From positions 1 to 64,000 of the forward strand of contig NZ_UWOT01000015.1 of the NCBI RefSeq assembly GCF_900604535.1: a stretch of 64,000 nucleotides of DNA, given 5' to 3'. Of the stretch, positions 43,180 through 52,188 are shown piece by piece (position 1 is the stretch's first letter; each line of letters opens with the position of its first letter). Source of the DNA: Romboutsia_E sp900604535. GTDB lineage: Bacteria > Bacillota > Clostridia > Peptostreptococcales > Peptostreptococcaceae. Position numbers and translations under genes: made by a program. Under the pieces are notes generated by a model. That model was not told where the DNA came from, made no database searches, and saw only the letters and a program-made list of their open reading frames with translations.

Positions 43180-44580
43180 TTAATTCTTTAAATATTTTTC
43201 TATATTGTTATAACATATATTTTCTATAATTTCACCTAATATTTCCATATCATTAGGGTATTCGCCATTATCTACTAAACATCCTATGTAATTACATAAA
43301 ATTCTTCTAAAGTATTCATGTCTAGTATACGATAAAAAGCTTCTTGAGTCTGTAAGCATACCCACAAATTGGCTTATAAGACCCAGTTGAGATAAAGCCA
43401 TCATTTGTCTTTCCATACCATCCTTTTGATCGTTAAACCACCATCCAGAACCAAATTGAATTTTTCCAGAAACTCCTCCGCCTTGGAAATTACCAATCAT
43501 AGTTCCTAAAACTTCATTATCTTTTGGGTTTAAACAATATAATATAGTCTTTGGAAGTTCATATGTCATATCTAATGCATCTAATAATCTAGATAAACCT
43601 GTTGCTATTTCTCCATCATCTATACTATCAAATCCTACATCCGCACCTAACTTTTTAAACATTCTAGTGTTATTATTTCTAAGTGCTCCTATATGTAACT
43701 GCATTACCATATTACGTTTACTATACATTCTTGCTAAACTTATCATAGTTAATGTAAAGTATTTTTCTATCTCTTCTTTAGATAGTTCTTCGTTAGCTAA
43801 AGCCTTTTTTAATATATCATTAACTTCTTCAGCTGTAGCTTCTCTAAAGTAAACTCTCTCTAAAGAATGATCAGTTATTTTACACCCATTTTCAACAAAG
43901 AAATCTAATCTTTTTTCTAGTACTTTTAATAAAGTTTCATAATCATTTATATCTATGTTTTCTGTCTTTCCTAATAAGCTTATATATTCAGAAAATCCTT
44001 CTAATTGTATTTTCAGAACTCTATCAGGTCTAAAACTTGGCCTAACTTCACATTCAAAGCTTTTATCTTTTGATATCTGAATATGATATTCAAGATTATC
44101 TATTGGGTCATCTGTTGTTCCTATATACTTAACATTAGATTTTTTTATCATAGCTCTTGCACTAAATTCATCACTATTTATTATTTTATTACATTTATCC
44201 CATATAAGTTTACAAGTCTTTGGACTTAATGTTTCTTCTATTCCAAAATATCTTTTCAGCTCTAGATGAGACCAGTGATACATTGGATTTCCTATTAAAT
44301 ATGGCATAACCTTTGCAAAAGCTTCAAACTTTTCATAGTCACTAGCATCTCCAGTGATATATTTCTCTTCTATACCAAAACTTCTCATGGTTCTCCATTT
44401 ATAATGGTCGCCACCTAGCCAAATTTCAGTTATATTGTTATACCTCTTATCTTCTGCTATCTCTTTTGGATTTAAGTGACAATGATAGTCACATATAGGC
44501 ATATTTTTAGCATGATTATGATATAAATTTATTGCTGTATCTGTTGATAGTAAGAAATTATCGTCCATGAATTTTCTCAT
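43180..44580 (-). CDS. uxaC: glucuronate isomerase
   Basis: Converts D-glucuronate to D-fructuronate (and galacturonate to tagaturonate). The 466-residue protein has the amidohydrolase-like start MPICDYHCHLNPKEIAEDKR near 28, TTDDPIDNLEYH near 170, MQLHIGALRNNNTRMF near 294 and GSGWWFNDQKDGM near 380. The start is ATG 44580 after GAGGAG; five upstream in-frame codons overlap the binding site. Last gene of the operon, behind an internal terminator-like hairpin. Confidence 0.97.
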   Translation of the reverse strand: MRKFMDDNFLLSTDTAINLYHNHAKNMPICDYHCHLNPKEIAEDKRYNNITEIWLGGDHYKWRTMRSFGIEEKYITGDASDYEKFEAFAKVMPYLIGNPMYHWSHLELKRYFGIEETLSPKTCKLIWDKCNKIINSDEFSARAMIKKSNVKYIGTTDDPIDNLEYHIQISKDKSFECEVRPSFRPDRVLKIQLEGFSEYISLLGKTENIDINDYETLLKVLEKRLDFFVENGCKITDHSLERVYFREATAEEVNDILKKALANEELSKEEIEKYFTLTMISLARMYSKRNMVMQLHIGALRNNNTRMFKKLGADVGFDSIDDGEIATGLSRLLDALDMTYELPKTILYCLNPKDNEVLGTMIGNFQGGGVSGKIQFGSGWWFNDQKDGMERQMMALSQLGLISQFVGMLTDSRSFLSYTRHEYFRRILCNYIGCLVDNGEYPNDMEILGEIIENICYNNIEKYLKN

Positions 44581-44609
44581 TTTACTACTCCTCATAAAAT
44601 ATTATTTAA

Positions 44610-44643
44610 AATAAAAGCCCTTGCTAAAACAAGAGCTTTTATT
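44610..44643 (-). terminator. hairpin between uxuA and uxaC
   Basis: AATAAAAGC-CTTG / CAAG-GCTTTTATT with single mismatches, T-rich tail on the minus strand, inside the operon. It probably lowers uxaC transcription relative to upstream genes or protects the upstream mRNA end. Confidence 0.75.
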
Positions 44644-44651
44644 AATTATTA

Positions 44652-45701
44652 TTATTTTTTGCCTTTATTTATAGCTTCTTTAATACCATTTATATATACA
44701 GCTCCTAAAGCTCTATCATATAAACCATATCCTGGTCTTCCAGTTTCACCCCATATCATTCTTCCATGATCTGGTCTGAATGGTCCATCAAAATTATAGT
44801 CACAGTAAGCCTTAACTATTTCATAGAAATCTAATGATCCTTCTTCTGATAAGTGAGCAACTTCATTAAAGCTGCTTTCTCCTGTTATTTTAACATTTCT
44901 TAAATGAGCAAAATGTATTCTATTTCTTTCTTGTCCAAAATGTTTTATCATTTCAACTACATCATTAGTTTTACTTGCACCAAAAGATCCTGTACATAAA
45001 GTAACCCCATTGTAGTAACTATCATATAAGTCTAAGAATCTATCTAAGTTTTCTGTATTTGTTATTATTCTTGGTAGTCCAAATATTGACCATGGTGGAT
45101 CATCTGGATGTATAGCCATTTTAACTTCTTCTTCTTCCGCTGTTGGCATTATTCCTTTTATGAAGTACTCTAAGTTTTCCCAAAGTTTTTCTTCATCAAT
45201 ATCTTTATATTGATCAAGTAATGCACCTAATCCGCCTTCACCATATGAAGTATCCCATCCTGGTAATTCTAATTCCCCTAATGCTGGGTCCATTTTAGCA
45301 ACCTGTTCTTCATCATATATTAAACAAGTTGAACCATCTTCTAACTCATATTCTAAATCAGAACGAGTCCAGTCAAATACTGGCATGAAGTTGTAGCATA
45401 TAGTTTTTATTCCTGCTTTACTTAAGTTTCTTATAGTTTGACAATAGTTTTCTATATATTTATCTCTAGTTGGTAATCCTAACTTTATATCTTCATGTAC
45501 TGGAACACTTTCTATTACAGAAAGTTCTAATCCTGCATTTTCAACCGTTTTCTTTAACTCTAATATTCTCTCTAAAGGCCATACTTCACCTACTGGTATA
45601 TCATATATAGCCGTTACAATGCCTTTCATTCCTGGTATTTGACGTATGTACTCTATTTTAACAGGGTCATCTTGTCCATACCATCTAAATGTCATTTCCA
45701 T
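44652..45701 (-). CDS. uxuA: mannonate dehydratase
   Basis: Dehydrates D-mannonate to 2-keto-3-deoxygluconate (KDG). The 349 residues fit the UxuA TIM-barrel family: MTFRWYGQDDPVKIEYIRQI at the start, MAIHPDDPPWSIFGLPRI near 206, CTGSFGAS near 246, HFAHLRNVKITGE near 270 and PFRPDHGRMIWGE near 318, which carry the metal-binding residues. Follows kdgK by 42 bases. Confidence 0.97.
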   Translation of the reverse strand: MEMTFRWYGQDDPVKIEYIRQIPGMKGIVTAIYDIPVGEVWPLERILELKKTVENAGLELSVIESVPVHEDIKLGLPTRDKYIENYCQTIRNLSKAGIKTICYNFMPVFDWTRSDLEYELEDGSTCLIYDEEQVAKMDPALGELELPGWDTSYGEGGLGALLDQYKDIDEEKLWENLEYFIKGIMPTAEEEEVKMAIHPDDPPWSIFGLPRIITNTENLDRFLDLYDSYYNGVTLCTGSFGASKTNDVVEMIKHFGQERNRIHFAHLRNVKITGESSFNEVAHLSEEGSLDFYEIVKAYCDYNFDGPFRPDHGRMIWGETGRPGYGLYDRALGAVYINGIKEAINKGKK

Positions 45702-45743
45702 AGATACTATTCCTCCTAATTATATATATATATTCCTTTATAT

Positions 45744-46775
45744 TTATCTATTTATGTTTTCAATTCCACTATTCATAAGAGCCTGTACTTGCTCTAAATC
45801 CACCATATTTATATCGCCCTTTATACTATGTTTTAAAGCGCCTGCACAAGTTCCAAACTCAACAATTTCATTGCTATTCATATTAGTTAAAATTCCATGT
45901 AAGATTCCAGCTGTATATGCATCTCCTCCACCGACTCTATCTAATATGTCAATATCATGTACTCTTGATGCACTTAACGTCTTGCCGTCAAAGAAAAATC
46001 CTTGTAATAAATTATTATTAACTGATTTCACAGTTCTCTTTGTACATGATGCAAACTTTATATTTGGATATTGCTTAAATAGTTCACTGTATAAATCTTT
46101 TAATTTTGATTCAAAAGTTTCTTCTTCTATTACGTCATACTTTAATATATTTATAAAGTCTAATATTCCTAAAAATGCTATGTCAACAAAAGGTAGTATC
46201 TCTAGCATAAAACTTCTAGCTTCCTCTAAAGACCAAAGTTTTGATCTATAATTAGAATCATATGATACTAGTATACCTTTTTCTTTAGCAGTTTTTATAA
46301 GCTCAACAGATATTTCATACAAATTAGAGCTTAAAGCCGGTGTTATCCCTGATATATGTAGCATTTTGACACCATTTAAAATATTATCAAAGTTAAACTC
46401 TTCTTTCTTTGCTAATGATATAGAAGAATATTGTCTGTCATATATTACATTAGAGTTTCTAACCCCAAAACCTTGCTCTAAGAAATATATACCAAGTCTT
46501 CCTTCTCCTCTTAAAACATCTTTTGTGTCAACACCAAAACTACTCATAGACCTTATTACTTTATCCCCCAAAGCATTATCTGGTAATTTTGTAACTAACT
46601 TTGTATTATGCCCAAACATACTTAAACTACAAACAACATTAGCTTCTCCCCCAGCATAAGTTGCATCAAACTCTTGTGCTTGTATAACCCTTTGGAAGTT
46701 TGTAGGAGTAAGTCTAAGCATAACTTCTCCAAAGGCTAGCACTTTATTATTTTGATTATTTTCTAATTTGTGCAA
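45744..46775 (-). CDS. kdgK: 2-dehydro-3-deoxygluconokinase (PfkB family)
   Basis: Phosphorylates KDG to KDPG. The 343-residue ribokinase-like enzyme has FGEVMLRLTP at the N-terminus, YAGGEANVVCSLSMFGHNT near 40, SYDSNYRSKLW near 172 and the catalytic DRVGGGDAYTAGILHG near 281. The assigned start is a TTG inside the end of kdgA (20-base overlap) without a clear binding site; a GTG 33 bases on is an alternative. Function follows from the family and from kdgA, uxuA and uxaC around it. Confidence 0.92.
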   Translation of the reverse strand: MHKLENNQNNKVLAFGEVMLRLTPTNFQRVIQAQEFDATYAGGEANVVCSLSMFGHNTKLVTKLPDNALGDKVIRSMSSFGVDTKDVLRGEGRLGIYFLEQGFGVRNSNVIYDRQYSSISLAKKEEFNFDNILNGVKMLHISGITPALSSNLYEISVELIKTAKEKGILVSYDSNYRSKLWSLEEARSFMLEILPFVDIAFLGILDFINILKYDVIEEETFESKLKDLYSELFKQYPNIKFASCTKRTVKSVNNNLLQGFFFDGKTLSASRVHDIDILDRVGGGDAYTAGILHGILTNMNSNEIVEFGTCAGALKHSIKGDINMVDLEQVQALMNSGIENINR

Positions 46776-47367
46776 TTTTAGATTTAAACTCTTTAGCTAA
46801 ATTTTCTATATCATCTAAAGAGCCTGCTCCTAATAGTGAACTTCCTACTCCTACACAAGAAACTCCCATTTCAAACCATTGTTCTATATTATCTATAGAT
46901 ACACCACCTGTTGGCATAACTTCAACATGAGGTATTGGAGCTTTTAATGCTTTAACATATTTAGGTCCAAAAACCTCCCCTGGAAATAACTTAATCATCT
47001 TATTTCCTTTATCTAATGCATTCATAACTTCTGTTACTGTCATACACCCTGGTAAATATAATGTATTCATTTCATTACAAACACTATTTACTTCATCAGA
47101 AAACCCAGGGCTTACAACATAACTTGCGCCTGCTTCTATAGCATCTTTTGCCATTTTTCTATTTAATACACTACCTACACCAACCAATACATCATTATAG
47201 TTTTCACTAACATTTTTTATTAGCTCAACTACATTTGGTATTGTATAAGTAAGTTCTATAGCTTTTACACCACCATTTACACAAGCATTTATATATCCAA
47301 TAGCTTCTTCATGGTCTTTAGCTCTTATTACAGCTACTATACCTTCTTCTTTTATTTTGTTTAACAT
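46756..47367 (-). CDS. kdgA: KDPG / 4-hydroxy-2-oxoglutarate aldolase
   Basis: Splits KDPG to pyruvate and glyceraldehyde 3-phosphate. The 203-residue class I aldolase shows GIVAVIRAKDHEEA near 9, the catalytic Glu in AIELTYTIPN near 36, GVGSVLN near 63 and the Schiff-base lysine in KMIKLFPGEVFGPKYVKAL near 125. Completes the route from mannonate to central metabolism with kdgK. Confidence 0.95.
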   Translation of the reverse strand: MLNKIKEEGIVAVIRAKDHEEAIGYINACVNGGVKAIELTYTIPNVVELIKNVSENYNDVLVGVGSVLNRKMAKDAIEAGASYVVSPGFSDEVNSVCNEMNTLYLPGCMTVTEVMNALDKGNKMIKLFPGEVFGPKYVKALKAPIPHVEVMPTGGVSIDNIEQWFEMGVSCVGVGSSLLGAGSLDDIENLAKEFKSKIAQIRK

Positions 47368-47396
47368 AATAATATATGCCCCCTATATCGTAAAGA

Positions 47397-48248
47397 TTAA
47401 ACTCCAGAATAAGCTGAGAATGCGCCATCAACTGGTATGCATACTCCATTAACAAATCCTGATGCTTTACTATCTACTAAGTATAATAAAGTACCTAATA
47501 GTTCTTCTGCTTCTCCAAATCTTCCCATTGGAGTGCTATTTAATATTTTCTCACTTCTTGGTGTTGGAGTTCCATCTTCGTTGAATAATAATCTCTCATT
47601 TTGTGCTGTTACAAAGAATCCTGGCGCTATTGCATTTACTCTTATTCCAACCTTTGACATATGTACTGCTAACCATTGAGTAAAGTTACTTACTGCAGCC
47701 TTAGCTCCTGAATATGCAGGTATTTTTGTAAGAGGTGTATAAGCATTCATTGATGATATATTTATTATTGTTGCACCTTCTCTATTTATCATGTCTTTTG
47801 AAAACTCTTGTGATGGAAGTAATGTTCCTAAGAAGTTTAAGTTAAATACAAAATTTACACCTTCTGGATCTAAATCAAAGAAAGTAGTTAATTCTTCATT
47901 ATTTAAATCTTCTGGTAATAAGTATTCATTAGTTGTAGTTCCTTTTGGATGGTTTCCACCAGCTCCATTTATTAATATGTCACATGGACCGAATTCTTTT
48001 AATATTATTTCATGAGCATTTTTTATGCTTTCTTTATTTAATACATTTGTTTCTATACCTATAGCAATTCCGCCTTTAGCTTTTATTTCTTCAGCTTTGG
48101 CATTGCATACATCTTGGTTTAATGCAAGTATCGCTACTTTAGCTCCACATTCAGCTAAAGCATCAGCCATAGCTCCACATAGTACTCCTGTTCCCCCTGT
48201 TACTACTGCTACTTTATTTTTTAAATCAACATTAAATGGTAATTTCAT
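47397..48248 (-). CDS. SDR-type D-mannonate oxidoreductase
   Basis: Short-chain dehydrogenase (283 aa) with the NAD site VVTGGTGVLCGAMADAL near 15, NGAGG near 93, and catalytic Ser-Tyr-Lys in NISSMNAYTPLTKIPAYSGAKAA-type spacing near 150-170. In Clostridia this SDR replaces classical UxuB, reducing D-fructuronate to D-mannonate; that role is inferred from its place between the GntR regulator and kdgA in an otherwise complete glucuronate operon that has no other UxuB. It is the first structural gene after the operator. Confidence 0.9.
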   Translation of the reverse strand: MKLPFNVDLKNKVAVVTGGTGVLCGAMADALAECGAKVAILALNQDVCNAKAEEIKAKGGIAIGIETNVLNKESIKNAHEIILKEFGPCDILINGAGGNHPKGTTTNEYLLPEDLNNEELTTFFDLDPEGVNFVFNLNFLGTLLPSQEFSKDMINREGATIINISSMNAYTPLTKIPAYSGAKAAVSNFTQWLAVHMSKVGIRVNAIAPGFFVTAQNERLLFNEDGTPTPRSEKILNSTPMGRFGEAEELLGTLLYLVDSKASGFVNGVCIPVDGAFSAYSGV

Positions 48249-48295
48249 ATTTTGCCTCCCAAGTTTATATATATTATATGCAAGTTATTCATACT

Positions 48296-48327
48296 TGTAT
48301 ACTAGCATACATAACAAAATTATGCAA
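48296..48327 (-). promoter_or_regulatory. promoter with overlapping palindromic operator, glucuronate operon
   Basis: TTGCAT (48322-48327, minus strand), 17 bases, TAGTAT (48299-48304). The 16-base near-palindrome TGTATACTAGCATACA (48296-48311, one mismatched pair) covers the -10 box. FadR-class GntR proteins bind such palindromes, so the adjacent regulator is the obvious candidate. Confidence 0.65.
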
Positions 48328-48421
48328 GCTTTTTCCCAAATATTTTTATCTATAAAAATAAAAAAAGGACAATGAAATATAATCCATTAACCTCCTCTAT
48401 TTTTACATTTAAAATTTATAA

Positions 48422-49123
48422 CTAATTACTGCTTTTTAAATACTTTATTAAATCATTTTCTTGTGCAATAGCTAACCAGTCCTGGGTAGAATCTTTGATG
48501 TGAGATGTTATAATTTCATCAATTCCGTCCATTGATTTATTTTTAATTAAATTTAAATACCTTTCATGATCTTCTATATTTTTCTTTTTATCATTTTTTA
48601 ATTCAATTAATAATCTCATTCTATTATAATGAGTGCTCATATTTAATATGCAATCCCATATATCACCTTTATTAGTTCCTCTAAATAATAACTCATGGAA
48701 TTCTTTATCTAACTTATGGAATTCAATTGCTGAATTAGATTTATTGCTTATTAATTTTTGAGCAAATAAATTTTTTTCTAACTCAATTATAATATCTTCA
48801 CTTAGTCCATTGCATGCTTCTTTTAATACTTCTTTTTCTAGTGTATATCTCATGAATAAAGCTTGTTCAACCATATTAATATCTATTAATGATATATATG
48901 TTCCTGTTTGAGGCTTTACTTCTATTAAATGTTCATTTTTTAGTCTCATTAATACTTCTCTTATTGGTGTTCTAGATATTCCAAGCTTTTCAGATAAATC
49001 AGCTTCACTTAGTAATTCACCTGGTTTTAAATTTAAAGTCATAATATTATCTTTTAATACTCTGTAAGCATAATCCTTACTATTTTCTTTTTCTTTTTTC
49101 TCATATAATATCAAATTTTTCAA
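48422..49123 (-). CDS. GntR-family (FadR/FCD) regulator of glucuronate operon
   Basis: 233 residues: GntR winged helix (about 14-80, DLSEKLGISRTPIREVLMRL) and helical FCD sensor domain (about 90-225, EFHKLDKEFHELLF with metal-type His). It lies immediately upstream of the uronate genes on the same strand, with an operator-like palindrome between. UxuR/ExuR-type repression relieved by a pathway intermediate is inferred. A TTGACA (49235-49240) with TATAAT (49214-49219) at a short 15-base spacing may be its promoter. Confidence 0.92.
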   Translation of the reverse strand: MKNLILYEKKEKENSKDYAYRVLKDNIMTLNLKPGELLSEADLSEKLGISRTPIREVLMRLKNEHLIEVKPQTGTYISLIDINMVEQALFMRYTLEKEVLKEACNGLSEDIIIELEKNLFAQKLISNKSNSAIEFHKLDKEFHELLFRGTNKGDIWDCILNMSTHYNRMRLLIELKNDKKKNIEDHERYLNLIKNKSMDGIDEIITSHIKDSTQDWLAIAQENDLIKYLKSSN

Positions 49124-49258
49124 CTCCTTGACCTTATTTTTTAGATTTAACTATATTTATATTTTTGTAATTTATTTAATAAACATAACTTTCAGACTAA
49201 TTTTCAAGTTTATATTATATCATTTATTTAATTTTGTCAAAATGATGCACACTTATAT

Positions 49259-49786
49259 CTAGCAGTTCCACTTTATTTTTGCTGGATTAGTCTCACCTAT
49301 TATAGCAATTTTATGTAAAGCATCCTCCATTTTTTTACACTCTTTTTCTGCTATTTCATCATAAATTTCTATCGTTCCATTAACACCTATGGATTAGTAT
49401 GCTATTGCTGCACAACCATAAAATGCAAGTCCTAAAGAACTTGTAACATTATTAATTGCTGTTGTCGCTGATCCTATTGCTCTAGCTGCAGCTTGTGCAG
49501 CTGGATTTTCCTCTACTTCCCTTGCAACTATTTGAGCCTCCTTAATAATTTTTCTTGCTTCTGTTAATTTTATATTTCCTTATAACCATTGATTAGAAGC
49601 GTCCAATACCATTCTTAAACGAGTATCATTAGGATACTCGTTTTCATAAATAGGTAAAATATAATCTTTCGCATATTCATTACACCATTTTACAATCGTT
49701 TTTTTACTTTGTGTTTCTATTAATCTCATAAGAGAAACAATGTAGGGTGAATCTGCTTTTCCAAGCATTTTTCTTGCTTTAGCCAT
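49259..49786 (-). pseudogene. Imm-5-like putative immunity protein, two in-frame stops
   Basis: The first 68 residues (MAKARKMLGKADSPYIVSLM to ASNQWL) match small 'putative immunity protein' genes, usually about 175 residues. TAA at 49580-49582 interrupts the frame, which then goes on as GNIKLTEARKIIKEAQIV, NPAAQAAARAIGSATTAINN and FYGCAAIAY, is stopped again by TAA at 49394-49396, and ends SIGVNGTIEIYDEIAEKEC to AKIKWNC-TAG. The total is exactly 176 codons in one frame, so only point mutations have occurred. No toxin gene is adjacent. Confidence 0.85.
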
Positions 49787-49857
49787 AATGACTCCTTCTT
49801 CTTAAATATATTTTTATTCTATCATACAAAATACCATTCAATAGACTACTTAATATT

Positions 49858-50679
49858 TTATAAGTCATCACTTAAAACTTGACTTGGCCATGAAAGTAAA
49901 CTCTTTCTTGATATTTTTAATTGCTTTTCATCTGGAAAATTCAGATCACAAAAATAATTATGGTAATTAGCTGTCCATACATATTTATCCCATACTCTTA
50001 TATTCTTTCTATGAATATTTAACATTTCTTCAATTTTATCTTTATGTCTAAGTAATAGTTCTAATTGTATTCTCTCAAATTCATATTCATTATTACATTC
50101 TCTATAATATTTAAATATAGTATTTAAATAATTTAAAAACCATTGCCCATCACTATCTATAAGTATTTTATTGTACTGTGGTGCTACATCATAATAATTT
50201 ATATATTTCTTTAATCTTTTTACAGTTTTATCATCTAGTATAATTCTTGGATAACATGCAAGCTTACTCTCTGTGTTATGCGCATCTAAAAGAGCTGGAC
50301 CAAATACAATGTCTTCATTTATATAAAACTCACCAACACTTACACCACCTCTAACAAAAAGTCCTTCTAATGATAGATTAAACTGATATTCTGATACATT
50401 ATCCAGAATTTCATTTAATTCGGCTTCTCCATCATCTTTTATAGGGTATCCTATTATCATATTATCAGTGTATATTTTTATATTACCTTTGCTATATTTA
50501 TTTGGAATTATACATTGCTTATTCTTATTTATAAGATAGTTAATATCTTTTAATAACTCATCTCCATATCCATCTCTACATGAATCTATTATCATTTGCG
50601 AAAATCCAAGTATGTCTATTGCACATACCATTGAATTAACCAATTTAGGATTATCTTTATCATATTTTTGAGTATTCAT
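49858..50679 (-). CDS. class III nucleotidyl cyclase-like protein (Pycsar PycC-like)
   Basis: The 273-residue protein looks like a single-domain class III cyclase. Two candidate metal-binding aspartates stand in the right context: VCAIDILGFSQMI near residue 20 and IYTDNMIIGYP near 71. Then come LFVRGGVSVGEFY near 109 and the GPALLDAHNTESKLACYPRI segment near 127, a pattern shared with bacterial anti-phage pyrimidine cyclases. The C-terminal 90 residues are helical and unrecognised. No membrane segment. In known Pycsar systems a PycTM or PycTIR effector gene is adjacent; none is evident here, so it may be an orphan. Cyclase activity and base choice are inferred. Confidence 0.65.
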   Translation of the reverse strand: MNTQKYDKDNPKLVNSMVCAIDILGFSQMIIDSCRDGYGDELLKDINYLINKNKQCIIPNKYSKGNIKIYTDNMIIGYPIKDDGEAELNEILDNVSEYQFNLSLEGLFVRGGVSVGEFYINEDIVFGPALLDAHNTESKLACYPRIILDDKTVKRLKKYINYYDVAPQYNKILIDSDGQWFLNYLNTIFKYYRECNNEYEFERIQLELLLRHKDKIEEMLNIHRKNIRVWDKYVWTANYHNYFCDLNFPDEKQLKISRKSLLSWPSQVLSDDL

Positions 50680-51144
50680 TTTAACACGTCCTTACATATT
50701 TATTTTTAATTCTATATTATAAACACTAATTAGTTTATTAAATTAAAGTTTATAATTTTTAACATTTGTTATAACTAAACTTTGTTATTATTCTAAAAAA
50801 AACCGTATCATTTATTTGTGATACGGTTCTCCGTATCGGTGTTAAGTGAGGTTGTAAACTTGCTCATTACTTTTCTCCTTTTCTAATATACTTTTAAAAT
50901 TATAATTTAATTACGAGCTACATCCCCATATTATTCTATATAGTAATGTTCAAATTCAACATAGTTGCTCCAAAATTTCTTAACCTAAAAGAAGAAGGAG
51001 CATCCTTAACTGATACTCCTTCTCAAAACTTACTTTATATCCAATTGCTTGTTATCCTTTACCATCTTACCCCATTCCCCTAACATCATAATAACTTTCT
51101 CAAGTGAATATCAAGAGTTTTCTAAATTAATCCTTAACAGCTAG
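50680..51144. other. 465-base intergenic region with two hairpins
   Basis: No coding sequence with a binding site was found. It holds a perfect hairpin AACCGTATCA / TGATACGGTT (50801-50828) followed by eight T's on the minus strand, a clear terminator, and a second stem AGAAGGAG / CTCCTTCT (50993-51023). Overlapping the first is an alternative palindrome GATACGGTTCTCCGTATC (50820-50837). A related TTATTTGTGATAC..GTTCTCC string recurs at 56128-56148. Confidence 0.7.
50801..50828 (-). terminator. intrinsic terminator
   Basis: Perfect 10-bp stem with an 8-base loop and TTTTTTTT on the minus strand. It would end transcripts coming from the ABC-transporter operon before the cyclase gene. Confidence 0.82.
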
Positions 51145-51507
51145 TTAATCTTTTAAATATTCTATTAATTCTTCTAATTCATTATCATCTTTATTTAATT
51201 TATCAAAGTCTTCTAAATCACTTTTTATATCTTTTTTTACTTCCTTTTTAACATTTAATCCACTGATAATATATCCCATAGAAAATGTTGCTATTGAATA
51301 AAATGCATATGGTAATGATGAATTAATGTAATATGTTATTACCATTAATATACTTTTACTTACCACAATCCTATTTGATGCTACAAGTGATAATATATAT
51401 ACATGTGAATTATATATAGTTAATAATGTATATACTAATATAATTATTGAAATAACATATAATACTTTACTTATTAAATTTATATCTTTAAAATGTTTTA
51501 CTTCCAT
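51145..51507 (-). CDS. small membrane protein of the ABC/TCS operon
   Basis: Not recognised. 120 residues with two or three hydrophobic helices (about 11-34, 60-90) and a charged, acidic C-terminal tail (KKEVKKDIKSDLEDFDKLNK). It starts 38 bases after the ABC ATPase gene on the same strand and is the last gene before a terminator, so it is probably co-transcribed with the transporter. It might be an accessory or immunity subunit; an effector partner of the cyclase further on is a weaker alternative. Confidence 0.7.
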   Translation of the reverse strand: MEVKHFKDINLISKVLYVISIIILVYTLLTIYNSHVYILSLVASNRIVVSKSILMVITYYINSSLPYAFYSIATFSMGYIISGLNVKKEVKKDIKSDLEDFDKLNKDDNELEELIEYLKD

Positions 51508-51544
51508 ACTTAAGCCACCTCTTATAAAAGCTTATTAATTTTTA

Positions 51545-52177
51545 TTAATTAATCTGTATTAGTTTTTTATTTTTTAACACAAGTACAACATCCGCTTTTT
51601 TAGCTAATTCCTTACTATGAGTAACCACTATTACGCATTTTTCATGTTTATGTGCACTTACTTTTAATATTTCTATAATTTCATCAGCTGTATCACTATC
51701 TAAATTTCCTGTTGGCTCATCTGCTAATATTACTGGTGAATCTGTAACAAGTGTTCTTGCAATGGCAACACGCTGTTGCTGCCCCCCTGATAATTGTAAT
51801 ACGTTTCTATTAACTTCATCATCAGTTAATCCTAAATTGTTTAAAATTTTCTTATCTGCCTTAGGATTAACTATCTTTAAATTTTCTAAAGGTGTCATAT
51901 AATCAATTAAATTATAATTTTGAAAAATTAATGAAATATTGCTTTTTCTATGATTCTCATACCCTTTTACTTTTATATTTTGATTATTATATAATATTTC
52001 ACCATTTCTAGGTTCATCTAATCCAGCCAGTAATGATAATAATGTTGTTTTTCCTGAACCAGAAACCCCTAAAATAGCATAAAATTTTCCTTCTTCAAAT
52101 TCCATGCTTATATCATTTAAAACTCTTTTTCCATTTTTATATGAATAATTAACTTTATTTAATGCTAAAATTGACAT
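51545..52177 (-). CDS. ABC transporter ATP-binding protein
   Basis: 210-residue MacB/LolD-class ATPase: Walker A GVSGSGKTTLLSLL near 39, Q-loop LIFQNYNLIDYMTPLEN near 83, signature LSGGQQQRVAIARTL near 128, Walker B VILADEPTGNLDS near 150 and the switch His in VVTHSKELA near 185. It follows the permease gene by 11 bases and will energise it. Confidence 0.96.
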   Translation of the reverse strand: MSILALNKVNYSYKNGKRVLNDISMEFEEGKFYAILGVSGSGKTTLLSLLAGLDEPRNGEILYNNQNIKVKGYENHRKSNISLIFQNYNLIDYMTPLENLKIVNPKADKKILNNLGLTDDEVNRNVLQLSGGQQQRVAIARTLVTDSPVILADEPTGNLDSDTADEIIEILKVSAHKHEKCVIVVTHSKELAKKADVVLVLKNKKLIQIN

Positions 52178-52188
52178 TTATCTTCCTC

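Noticed and set aside
49259..50679. Immunity gene plus cyclase as a toxin-antitoxin pair
   Set aside because: The first is a pseudogene, the spacing is 71 bases with no overlap, and the second looks like a cyclase rather than a toxin.
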